NCBI GenBank assembly: GCA_049695975.1
Contig: JBAVTE010000013.1
Coordinates: forward strand, 1 to 25,776
Direction of reading: 5' to 3'
DNA from: CAILDB01 sp049695975
GTDB lineage: Bacteria > Patescibacteriota > Minisyncoccia > Phycocordibacterales > GWA1-40-21
DNA length: 25,776 bases
The position numbers and the translations under genes were made by a program. Of the stretch, positions 1-6,469 are shown piece by piece. Every line of letters begins with the position of its first letter. Within the stretch, counting starts at the first letter, position 1. The notes under the pieces were generated by a model, which had not been told where the DNA came from, did no database searches, and saw nothing but the letters and a program-made list of their open reading frames with translations.

Positions 1-75
1 GGAGCCACCTCCCAGATTTGAACTGGGGACCTTTCGCTTACAAAGCGATTGCTCTACCAACTGAGCTAAGGTGGC
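1..75 (-). tRNA. tRNA-Thr (anticodon UGU)
   Basis: On the minus strand the full cloverleaf can be drawn. The acceptor stem GCCACCT pairs with AGGTGGC. The D arm is GCTC/GAGC, the anticodon loop is TTTGTAA with anticodon TGT (reads ACA, Thr), and the T arm is CCCAG/CTGGG with loop TTCAAAT. The discriminator base is T, followed by CC at the window edge, so the 3' CCA appears to be genome-encoded with its last base outside the window. The first anticodon-stem pair (27-43) is an A-A mismatch; the other four pairs are Watson-Crick. It lies 17 bases past the stop of the upstream small membrane protein gene and may share its transcript. Confidence 0.95.
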
Positions 76-92
76 AATATTCTATTTTTAAA

Positions 93-470
93 CTACTTCT
101 GCCTAATCGAATCTTTATACTCGGAAACTTTTTTCAAAAAGAACGATGCAGAACCATTTTGGATTATATCACTTTTTGTCTGTTTTATAAAAAACTTTGG
201 CTGTCTACTATCAAATCCCTTTTTCAAATCTATTACTGTATCTTTCGCCCATATGCATATTCCACACATAAACCGATAAATACCTCCAATACTTATACGC
301 GAAAATTGCTTTCTAAGCAAGTGGAAAAAATTGTGCACCATAATATCGGTCTTTCTAACAAAATCCACTTCGAGAATCTTGTATCCGCCTGACAATTCAA
401 AAGCACGCACACTAATCATAATAGTTAAAAAGAAAAAAGATAATATAAAAAACCAAAATGCTATGGGCAT
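93..470 (-). CDS. Small single-pass membrane protein of unknown function
   Basis: 125 residues. I do not recognise a family. Residues about 3-23 form a strongly hydrophobic segment (PIAFWFFILSFFFLTIMI) that is either an uncleaved N-terminal anchor or a signal peptide. The remainder is soluble and rich in Lys and Phe. The ATG lies one base after the tsf stop (TAA-T-ATG), and no Shine-Dalgarno is visible apart from a weak GGA inside the end of tsf, so translational coupling to tsf is likely. The same TAA-T-ATG junction joins gatB and rpiB in this window, which supports this as a real gene. An overlapping reading frame on the plus strand runs into the tRNA and was discarded. Confidence 0.7.
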   Translation of the reverse strand: MPIAFWFFILSFFFLTIMISVRAFELSGGYKILEVDFVRKTDIMVHNFFHLLRKQFSRISIGGIYRFMCGICIWAKDTVIDLKKGFDSRQPKFFIKQTKSDIIQNGSASFFLKKVSEYKDSIRQK

Positions 471-471
471 A

Positions 472-1062
472 TTATTTTTCCATTACACCATATCTTGTAA
501 ACCTGGCAATTTCCATTTTCTCGCCAAATTTTTGGATAGCGTTCTGCAAAAGAATAGCAACTGTCATATTCGGATCTTTTATGAAATCTTGTTCAAGTAA
601 AACTTTGTCTTTGAAATATGAGTCCAGCTTTCCTGCGAGAATTTTCTCCTGTATATCTGCTGGCTTTCCTTTGACTTCGGCAGAAAAAACTTCTTTTGCT
701 TTTTCCATTTCATCAGATGGAACATCTTCTCTTTTTATATAATTTGGTTTAGTTGCAACTATTTGCATCGCAATATCATAAGCCATCTTTGAAAATTCCT
801 CATTTTTGGCAACAAAATCACTTTCGCACGAAATCTCCACCATAGCACCAGCAGTTCCTGTACCATGCACATATGTAGCTACTCTGCCTGAATGAAATTC
901 TCTACCAGCTTTTTTGGAAGCTATATCTGCACCTTTTTTTCTAAGCAAAATAACTGCTTTCTCCATATCTCCACCCGCATCTTCGAGCGCTTTTTTGCAT
1001 TGCATAACAGAAATACCAGTCTTATCCCTAAGTTCTTTAGTTTGTTCAATTGTAATGTTCAT
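472..1062 (-). CDS. tsf: Elongation factor Ts
   Basis: EF-Ts is the cytoplasmic guanine-nucleotide exchange factor that recycles EF-Tu-GDP to EF-Tu-GTP. The N-terminal UBA-like domain (residues about 8-45) carries the family signature around TGISVMQCKKAL. The core dimerisation/exchange domain contains CESDFVAKNEEF (about 78-89). At 196 residues it is much shorter than the 283-residue E. coli protein and matches the compact form known from some bacteria, with one core subdomain. It lies downstream of rpsB, the classic partner, but 143 bases away with an imperfect palindrome between them. A possible -10 (TAAAGT, 1070-1075) sits 7 bases before the ATG, so it may have its own start. Confidence 0.96.
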   Translation of the reverse strand: MNITIEQTKELRDKTGISVMQCKKALEDAGGDMEKAVILLRKKGADIASKKAGREFHSGRVATYVHGTGTAGAMVEISCESDFVAKNEEFSKMAYDIAMQIVATKPNYIKREDVPSDEMEKAKEVFSAEVKGKPADIQEKILAGKLDSYFKDKVLLEQDFIKDPNMTVAILLQNAIQKFGEKMEIARFTRYGVMEK

Positions 1063-1082
1063 AGTTTTTACTTTAGTTTGTG

Positions 1083-1171
1083 TTTGTCATTCTTTCCCCC
1101 ACCTGTGCAAACATAGAAGACAAGAATCAATTTCTACTTCTCTGAATCCCCACATTCACAAGGATGACAAA
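1083..1171. repeat. Imperfect palindromic element between rpsB and tsf
   Basis: The outer arms TTTGTCATTCTT (1083-1094) and AAGGATGACAAA (1160-1171) are inverted copies with 11 of 12 positions matching. The 65-base interior holds two C-rich direct-repeat-like blocks, around 1096-1110 and 1146-1161. No reading frame explains it. It fills most of the rpsB-tsf gap and ends 7 bases upstream of a -10-like hexamer for tsf. It could be a degenerate small mobile repeat or a weak terminator/attenuator. Confidence 0.45.
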
Positions 1172-1205
1172 AAAATAATCACACAAAATTTAATTAATAA
1201 ATAAT

Positions 1206-1913
1206 TTATTTCACCAATTTTCCAGCTTTGTAAGCCTTCATAATTTCTCCAACAAAATATGAAATACTGGAAACGGCTGAATCATTTGCAACTATTGGAT
1301 ATTCTATTGTGCTTACATCACAATCAGAATTTGCAAGAGCAATCACTGGAATACCCATTTTCTGTGCTTCTAAAACTACGATGCTTTCTTTTTTGGGATC
1401 AACCAAAAAAACAGCCTTTGGCATTTCCTTCATGTTTGTGATTCCAGCAAACATTTTTTCAAGTTTATCTATTTGTCTATCTATCATCAATCTTTCTTTT
1501 TTGGTATATTTTGAAAGTTCTCCTTTTTCTTTTTGATTCAAAAGATCTTCATACTTTGCTATTCTTTTCTTAATTTCTGGAAAATTTGTAAGGGCACCAC
1601 CGATCCATCTACCGGCGACATTCGGCATATTTATGGAAGAAGCATTCATACTAATAATATTTTTAGCTTCATTCTTACCAGAAACAAAAAGTATTTGCTT
1701 GTCTTCTTTTGCAATAGATGTGACAAAATCACATGCTTTTTCTAAAAGCTCAGCAGTCTTTTCAAGATTAATAATTTCTACTTTGTTCTTAGCGCCAAAG
1801 ATATATGGCCCTGTAGATACATGCCTCCTTGATTTTGGATAACCAAAATGTGCTCCGACTTTGAACATCTCCTCTATTTTTATATTACTTTTTGAATTTT
1901 TTTCGTCTGACAT
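1206..1913 (-). CDS. rpsB: 30S ribosomal protein S2
   Basis: S2 is a late-assembling small-subunit protein on the solvent side, between the head and body of the 30S subunit. At 235 residues it has the usual length. The N-terminal segment FKVGAHFGYPKSRRH (about 18-32) matches the family block HFGH-x-x-x-x-W-x-P in modified form. NMPNVAGRWIGGALTNF and the C-terminal IPVIALANSDCD region match the S2 core. It precedes tsf, as in most bacteria. The ATG at 1913 has no Shine-Dalgarno. Instead an extended -10 (TGATAGAGT, 1923-1931) lies 9 bases upstream, which suggests a nearly leaderless mRNA. Confidence 0.96.
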   Translation of the reverse strand: MSDEKNSKSNIKIEEMFKVGAHFGYPKSRRHVSTGPYIFGAKNKVEIINLEKTAELLEKACDFVTSIAKEDKQILFVSGKNEAKNIISMNASSINMPNVAGRWIGGALTNFPEIKKRIAKYEDLLNQKEKGELSKYTKKERLMIDRQIDKLEKMFAGITNMKEMPKAVFLVDPKKESIVVLEAQKMGIPVIALANSDCDVSTIEYPIVANDSAVSSISYFVGEIMKAYKAGKLVK

Positions 1914-1922
1914 ATAGGTACC

Positions 1923-1931
1923 ACTCTATCA
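1923..1931 (-). promoter_or_regulatory. Extended -10 promoter of rpsB
   Basis: The minus strand reads TGATAGAGT, a TGn extension plus a hexamer matching TATAAT at 4 of 6 positions. A weak TTGCAT lies 17 bases further upstream. The predicted start point falls within about 3 bases of the rpsB ATG, and no ribosome-binding site is present. Confidence 0.5.
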
Positions 1932-1964
1932 GAAAATATGCTTTTATGCAACACTATTTTTTAT

Positions 1965-2954
1965 TTATTCTTCATCAGTATCATCTTTCCCTAATTCCTC
2001 TACTTTACCAATGTTCTTCGCAACAAAAGAAATAATTTCTCCGAAACCATCACCAGTAAAAATATTTTCAATATTAAACCATGAATGTCTGACACGATGA
2101 TCTGTAACTCTGTCTTGTAAGATATTGTATGTTCTTATTTTTTCTGATCTATCAGCAGTGCCTATTTGTTCCTTTCTTTCTCCGGCAGATTTTTTAGCCT
2201 CTTCTTCCTCTTTTAAAATTTCAAGTTTGGCTATTAAAATAGACATCGCTTTTTCTTTATTTTTTGGCTGACTTCTTTCCGATGTAGATCGAACATCAAT
2301 ACCTGTCGGTTTGTGAATAATTTTCACTGCTGTTTCTCTTTTGTTTACATTTTGTCCTCCAGGACCGCCCGCTTTTGAAATCTCTATTTCAAGATCTGCT
2401 GGATTTATAACCATTTTTGTTTTCTTTCTGATTGGCAAAATAGCCACAGATGCAGTACTCGTATGAACTCTGCCGGACTTCTCTGTCATGGGAACTCTCT
2501 GTACTCTATGCACCCCAGTCTCAAATCTCAAATCTTTATAAACATCTTTTCCACGAAGTTCAAAGACTGCTTCTTTATAACCTCCAATAGAATTTTTTGA
2601 TTCATCGATAATTGAAAAAGCCCAAGCTCGTGAATCGGCATATCTCTTATACATCTTGAACAAGTCTTCAGCAAAAAGTGCAGCTTCTTCCCCACCCACG
2701 CCAGCACGAATTTCCATAATAGCTTCGTTTGGAAACTTGTCCTCCTCTTCTTCCACGGCAGTTATTTCTGTCATCTGTTTTAAAAGATCTTCTTTTTGTT
2801 TAGAAATGTTTATCAAATCCTCTTCAGCAAGTTCTTTCATTGACGGATCTTTTGACACCATTTCCTTAGTCGCATTTTCTTCTGTTTCTAGACGTTCATA
2901 TTCACTTGCGAGATATGATGTCTTTTTATTTTTTTTAAAATCTTCTATGTTCAT
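1965..2954 (-). CDS. prfA: Peptide chain release factor 1
   Basis: RF1 recognises UAA and UAG in the ribosomal A site and triggers peptide release. The codon-recognition tripeptide PxT is present as PMT (residues about 155-157, in HRVQRVPMTEKSGRVHTS), which separates it from RF2 (SPF). The catalytic GGQ (about 199-201, in KAGGPGGQNVNKRET) is intact. The N-terminal part is acidic and somewhat shortened, giving 329 residues against about 360 in E. coli. At least one gene here ends in TGA, so an RF2 gene is expected elsewhere. The ATG lies 7 bases after an extended -10, with no Shine-Dalgarno. rpmE lies upstream, separated by a 95-base palindrome. Confidence 0.97.
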   Translation of the reverse strand: MNIEDFKKNKKTSYLASEYERLETEENATKEMVSKDPSMKELAEEDLINISKQKEDLLKQMTEITAVEEEEDKFPNEAIMEIRAGVGGEEAALFAEDLFKMYKRYADSRAWAFSIIDESKNSIGGYKEAVFELRGKDVYKDLRFETGVHRVQRVPMTEKSGRVHTSTASVAILPIRKKTKMVINPADLEIEISKAGGPGGQNVNKRETAVKIIHKPTGIDVRSTSERSQPKNKEKAMSILIAKLEILKEEEEAKKSAGERKEQIGTADRSEKIRTYNILQDRVTDHRVRHSWFNIENIFTGDGFGEIISFVAKNIGKVEELGKDDTDEE

Positions 2955-2961
2955 ATATCTA

Positions 2962-2970
2962 ATTTTACCA
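2962..2970 (-). promoter_or_regulatory. Extended -10 promoter of prfA
   Basis: The minus strand reads TGGTAAAAT: a TGn extension plus TAAAAT (5 of 6). It ends 7 bases before the ATG, placing the start point at or next to the initiation codon. No convincing -35 is present; the region upstream is the arm of the palindrome. Confidence 0.55.
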
Positions 2971-2973
2971 CAA

Positions 2974-3068
2974 AAGAAAAGCTAGTGTGTTCAAATTTTT
3001 TGTATCTGGTTGAAGACTCTATCAAGTCCGACCCGGGGGCAAAAAATTTGAATACGCTAGCTTTTCTT
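2974..3068. repeat. Long palindrome filling the rpmE-prfA gap, 37-base loop
   Basis: The arms at 2974-3002 and 3040-3068 pair over 29 positions, 27 of them Watson-Crick. The other two positions (2986/3056 and 2989/3053) are G-T, so they pair as G-U only in a plus-strand RNA and become A-C in a minus-strand RNA. The loop (3003-3039) is 37 bases and contains a GC-rich block (GACCCGGGGG). One arm ends three bases from the rpmE stop codon and the other ends three bases from the prfA -10 element. It could be a small mobile palindrome, a terminator for rpmE, or a regulatory structure. Confidence 0.7.
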
Positions 3069-3070
3069 AG

Positions 3071-3319
3071 TTATTTAACAGTTTTTTTCTTAGATTCTTT
3101 CTTTACAGCCTTGGTAGCACCAAGAGCTTTTCTTGCTCTAAACTTTTCTACTCTTCCAGCAGTATCCAAAGTCTTGTCATTACCAGTATAAAATGGGTGA
3201 CAATTAGCACAAATTTCAATGTGAATTTCTTCTTTGGTAGAGCCAAAATCATAATTAGCTCCACAGGCACAAACGGTCTTTGCATGCTCAAAATATTTTG
3301 GATGTATATCTTTTTTCAT
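3071..3319 (-). CDS. rpmE: 50S ribosomal protein L31, zinc-binding type
   Basis: L31 bridges the large-subunit central protuberance and the 30S head. The N-terminus MKKDIHPKY is typical. Cysteines at about 17, 19, 37 and 40 (CAC...CANC) mark the zinc-containing C+ form, which depends on available zinc. HPFYTG follows, as in the family. A lysine-rich tail of about 20 residues extends beyond the usual 66-70, giving 82 in total. The ATG has no Shine-Dalgarno; an extended -10 ends 8 bases upstream. It precedes prfA, a neighbour pair seen in many bacteria. Confidence 0.96.
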   Translation of the reverse strand: MKKDIHPKYFEHAKTVCACGANYDFGSTKEEIHIEICANCHPFYTGNDKTLDTAGRVEKFRARKALGATKAVKKESKKKTVK

Positions 3320-3327
3320 AGAGTAAG

Positions 3328-3356
3328 ATAATAACAGATTTAAACTAAAAAAGCAA
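3328..3356 (-). promoter_or_regulatory. Promoter of rpmE
   Basis: The minus strand has TTGCTT (3351-3356), a 17-base spacer and TATTAT (3328-3333), with a TGT extension just before the -10. The -10 ends 8 bases before the ATG, so the mRNA is predicted to be leaderless or nearly so. Confidence 0.55.
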
Positions 3357-3367
3357 CGCGACTTACA

Positions 3368-4738
3368 CTACAGGCTCAGTGTCTCTATATCCTTCTCAAA
3401 CTGCAGAGCTCTTTTCAAAACCGATGATCCATAACCATAATACATAAAGTTTGTCAGCTTACTACCCTTTAAATTCAAACCTCCATAATATTTTGAAGCG
3501 GCACATGCCCAAATATCATTCTTTTTAGTAAAAGTTGTTTTACATCTATCTTGATTATCTTTTAATAATACAGCAGAAGCAGTAAAAGCTGCCAAATTTT
3601 CAAAAGGTGATGGATATGTTACATCAATAATACTCGAAACTCTATCTATAATACTTGCCCATGTCTGCGGCATGAATTGTGCCGGTCCCATAGCTCCTCC
3701 GTAATTTCCATCCCTACAAATCGCACAAGATATTGGAGATGTATTTGGATTTAAACCAATATTACTCATAATTTCTAAATAATAAGGTTTTTGTGCATCT
3801 GACATCACTGTTTTGCCAGCGACACAAGAAGAAGGTTGATTGTATGTACACCTACCAATATTTTTACCAATAGTATTGTCTATTGCAGACTCCTGAAATA
3901 ATACAGCTAGAATAAGTGCAGAATTCACTCCAATAGTACTTTCATAAGGTTGAATAATTTTTAGAGCATCTCCAAAAGATATCTCAAGTCCACCAGCAGT
4001 TCTGTATAATTTATTTCTGATTTGCTTTTTTATTTTTTCTTTTTCTGCAATAAGTTTTTGATATGTAACCTCTTTATTGACTGATATAGATAAAAGGGTT
4101 TGTTTTTCTGTCTTATAGCTTTCAGTTATTTTTTTAGCTTGTTCTTGCTCATATTTTAATTTTGATTCCTGAGTTTGTTTGGTTTGCAAATCTTTCTTTT
4201 CATTTTCTGTAGTCTTTTTAATATTTAAAAGTTCTTGCGTAAGTTCTTGAAGTTTCTCATTTATAGAATTATAATTATCAATATCTATAAAAAAACTAGA
4301 AAGATTTTTGCTAGACAAAAAAACATCAATAGACGACTGCCCCTCCATTGAATAATTTTCCATGAGCATATTAGCAATAGATTTCTTTATTCTTTCCATT
4401 CTATCCAATAATTGCCCGACATATTGAGTCTTGACGACAATACTATCACCCAATTGTTTTATTTTTGCATTTTTTGCCTTAATTTCTAATTGTATTTTAG
4501 ATATATTATAATTTAAATCAGCTATACCCTGCTTCAATTCTGAAGAAGATTTTTTCGTAGAGTTAAACTGATTGGTCAAATCGGCAATTTCAGCCTCACA
4601 CTGAGCCTGGCTGGCCTGTAATTCTTGATCTGTTTTGCCATCCAAATTTAAATCACATGCTGCAGCCTCTACAAAAAGAGGAGACAAAAATATAAATACA
4701 AAAATAAATGCCAAAATTATTTTTTTTTGGTAATCCAT
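3368..4738 (-). CDS. Secreted coiled-coil protein with C-terminal lytic transglycosylase domain
   Basis: 456 residues, predicted to act in the cell wall. Residues 1-26 are a signal peptide (basic start, hydrophobic IILAFIFVFIFLSPLF, then EAAA). Residues about 35-245 are a long coiled coil like those of PcsB/CwlO/EnvC-type peptidoglycan hydrolase proteins. Residues about 255-456 are a lysozyme-like transglycosylase domain: the likely catalytic Glu is E283 in AVLFQESA, and GAMGPAQFMPQTW (348-360) is the family's second motif. The Glu-containing motif and this block are split by a Cys-containing insertion (CTYNQPSSC and CAIC) that may be disulfide-bonded. Such coiled coils usually regulate an amidase or recruit it to the division machinery; here the coil is fused to a glycan-cleaving domain. 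The ATG follows an extended -10 by 6 bases. The stop is TAG. Confidence 0.88.
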   Translation of the reverse strand: MDYQKKIILAFIFVFIFLSPLFVEAAACDLNLDGKTDQELQASQAQCEAEIADLTNQFNSTKKSSSELKQGIADLNYNISKIQLEIKAKNAKIKQLGDSIVVKTQYVGQLLDRMERIKKSIANMLMENYSMEGQSSIDVFLSSKNLSSFFIDIDNYNSINEKLQELTQELLNIKKTTENEKKDLQTKQTQESKLKYEQEQAKKITESYKTEKQTLLSISVNKEVTYQKLIAEKEKIKKQIRNKLYRTAGGLEISFGDALKIIQPYESTIGVNSALILAVLFQESAIDNTIGKNIGRCTYNQPSSCVAGKTVMSDAQKPYYLEIMSNIGLNPNTSPISCAICRDGNYGGAMGPAQFMPQTWASIIDRVSSIIDVTYPSPFENLAAFTASAVLLKDNQDRCKTTFTKKNDIWACAASKYYGGLNLKGSKLTNFMYYGYGSSVLKRALQFEKDIETLSL

Positions 4739-4744
4739 TAGCCT

Positions 4745-4773
4745 ATTTTATCACAAAACCAGAGAAATATAAA
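4745..4773 (-). promoter_or_regulatory. Promoter of the coiled-coil/transglycosylase gene
   Basis: The minus strand has TTTATA (4768-4773), a 17-base spacer, and TAAAAT preceded by TGA (extended -10, 4745-4753). Only 6 bases separate the -10 from the ATG at 4738, so the transcript is predicted to be leaderless. Confidence 0.55.
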
Positions 4774-4821
4774 AAGTAGAACTTATATTTAAATCAGAAG
4801 TCTTTATAATTTTGAGAGATT

Positions 4822-5502
4822 TTATTTCTTGTCTTTTTTCTCTTCTTTCTTTCCAGCTCCAGCCTTTTCTGCGCCTTCAGCATCCTCAACTTCTTCCTTG
4901 CCCTTCTTTACAACTTCGATAGTTGAAAGGTCTACTGGGGCTGCCTCTACAACTTCTTCTTTAGGCTCATATACAGAAGCTACTACTTCTTCTGGTTTAA
5001 TTTTTAGAATCACACCTTCTGGAAGCATAATATCTTTTGCAAGAATAACACTTTCAAAATTGATAAGCCCTGAAATATCTACTTTCAAACCATGTGGGAG
5101 ATCTTTTGGTAAAGCTTCTATTTCTACTTCATGCATAACTTTAACAAGTACACCGCCAAGATCTTTGACTGCAGAAGCAACACCTATAAACTCTAAGGGA
5201 ACAGCGATTTCGAGCTTCTTACCTTTTTCGATAGCATAAAAATCAACATGTCGGACCTTGTCTGTGACAGGATCAGAATTTACATCATGAATAAGCACAT
5301 CCACATCTATACCGTTACCATCCAAATGAACAACAGTGGACTCTCCAGCTTCTTTAAATATTTTTTCAAAATCGGCAAAATTGACAGAAATAGAAGTGGA
5401 CTTCTCTTTCTTTCCGTAGAAAACAGCAGGCAAAATGCCTTCTTTTCTAATTCTGTCTGGGCTTGTTTTTACGTCTCTTTTCTCTACTTTTAATGTAAGC
5501 AT
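4822..5502 (-). CDS. rplY: 50S ribosomal protein L25 / general stress protein Ctc
   Basis: L25/Ctc binds 5S rRNA in the large subunit. The N-terminal L25 domain (about 1-90: LTLKVEKRD, LPAVFYG, DPVTDKVRHVDFYAI) is followed by the C-terminal TL5/Ctc beta domain (about 95-185: VPLEFIGVA, LPHGLKVDISGL, LPEGV) and an acidic then Lys-rich tail. I choose ATG 5502 (MLTLKVEKRD). An in-frame GTG at 5511 would add three residues, but it lies just downstream of the -10 and probably upstream of the transcription start. No Shine-Dalgarno exists for either. This gives 226 residues. Confidence 0.95.
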   Translation of the reverse strand: MLTLKVEKRDVKTSPDRIRKEGILPAVFYGKKEKSTSISVNFADFEKIFKEAGESTVVHLDGNGIDVDVLIHDVNSDPVTDKVRHVDFYAIEKGKKLEIAVPLEFIGVASAVKDLGGVLVKVMHEVEIEALPKDLPHGLKVDISGLINFESVILAKDIMLPEGVILKIKPEEVVASVYEPKEEVVEAAPVDLSTIEVVKKGKEEVEDAEGAEKAGAGKKEEKKDKK

Positions 5503-5511
5503 AGTTATCAC

Positions 5512-5540
5512 ATATTAGACGAAAAAGATAATATAGTCAA
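5512..5540 (-). promoter_or_regulatory. Promoter of rplY
   Basis: The minus strand has TTGACT (5535-5540; 5 of 6 to consensus), a 17-base spacer and TAATAT (5512-5517; 4 of 6). This is the best -35/-10 pair in the window next to a leaderless start. The expected start point (about 5505) is only a few bases before ATG 5502, which decides against the upstream GTG. Confidence 0.65.
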
Positions 5541-5602
5541 GTGAATAGGGCTGAATAAAAATGTATCGACAAAACACCTATAAATTTTTCTTCCTTTATT
5601 AT

Positions 5603-6469
5603 TTAGACATTATTAAAAAGTTTGAGTTTTTCTTCTATTACTTTTTCAACCGCCAAAATAGTTTTGTCCATATATTTATATGGGGCAACTTCATCTTTTT
5701 TTTCTATGAGTTCTGCTTCGAGAGACTTTCTAAAGGCTACACGAATTTCCGTATTTACATGAATCAGAGAAACTCCTGCTTTGATTGCACTTTTTATATC
5801 CTCTGCAGAATTTCCAGACGCACCGTGAAGAACTATTGGCACATTCACAACTGCTTTTATTTCCGCAATTCTTTTAATATTTAATGCAGGATCTATACCA
5901 CCCTTAAGCATTCCGTGAATATTCCCCACCGCAGGAGCAAGCATATCCACGCCAGTCTCCTCTACAAATCTTTTTGCTTCTTCGGGCTTTGTCAAAAATT
6001 CCTCAGTGATTTTGACTCCCTCTGGAATCCCATCCAAAACTTTTGATGAAGTTCCGATGAAACCTAGCTCCGCTTCCACAATAATTTCTGGATTTACACT
6101 TCTTGCATATTCCACACACTGTTTAGTAATTTTTACATTATCTTCATACGACATTCCTGTCGCATCAAAAATTACGCTGTCATATCCAGCGTCGATGCAC
6201 TCTTTCACACCTTCAAAACTATATGTATGATCGGCATTTAGAAAAATTGGATAATCATATTCTTCGCGAAAAGATTTCACGAGAGCCACAGCCTGCTTTG
6301 TGCCAATATATTTCCTCTCGCCCTCCGCTGTCCCAATAACCACAGGCAAATCAAGCTTCTTTGCGGAATTAAAAACTCCCCTCAAAGTTTCTAGATTTGA
6401 AATATTAAAATGTCCAATAGCCACTCCGTTTTCTTCAGCCTCTTTTATATATTGTCTTAATGTTTTCAT
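5603..6469 (-). CDS. fba: Class II fructose-bisphosphate aldolase
   Basis: The family catalyses zinc-dependent reversible cleavage of fructose 1,6-bisphosphate to glyceraldehyde-3-phosphate and dihydroxyacetone phosphate. The 288-residue TIM barrel carries the class II marks: NADH (D80 catalytic, H81 metal), VEAELG (132-136), GNIHG (H185 metal) and LHGASG (H215 metal). IHVNTEIRVAFR matches the phosphate-binding end with Glu where Asp is common. The related tagatose-bisphosphate and GatY/KbaY aldolases share these motifs, so the exact sugar is not settled. The ATG overlaps the rpe stop by one base (TAATG), so it is translationally coupled as the last gene of obg-gatB-rpiB-rpe-fba. I see no hairpin terminator after it. 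Confidence 0.92.
   Translation of the reverse strand: MKTLRQYIKEAEENGVAIGHFNISNLETLRGVFNSAKKLDLPVVIGTAEGERKYIGTKQAVALVKSFREEYDYPIFLNADHTYSFEGVKECIDAGYDSVIFDATGMSYEDNVKITKQCVEYARSVNPEIIVEAELGFIGTSSKVLDGIPEGVKITEEFLTKPEEAKRFVEETGVDMLAPAVGNIHGMLKGGIDPALNIKRIAEIKAVVNVPIVLHGASGNSAEDIKSAIKAGVSLIHVNTEIRVAFRKSLEAELIEKKDEVAPYKYMDKTILAVEKVIEEKLKLFNNV

Noticed and set aside
18..392. 124-codon open frame on the plus strand overlapping the tRNA and the small membrane protein gene
   Set aside because: It begins inside the antisense of tRNA-Thr, has no recognisable motif, and opposes every supported gene. The minus-strand frame is coupled to tsf and fits better.
4618..4662. Dockerin-like DLNLDGKTD near the mature N-terminus of the transglycosylase protein
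   Set aside because: Only one loop, the twelfth-position Asp/Glu is missing, and no second half-repeat follows. Probably chance, although the nearby cohesin-like gene made it worth noting.
5503..5511. GTG 5511 as the rplY start
   Set aside because: It lies directly next to the -10 hexamer, probably upstream of the transcript start; ATG 5502 fits the family N-terminus.
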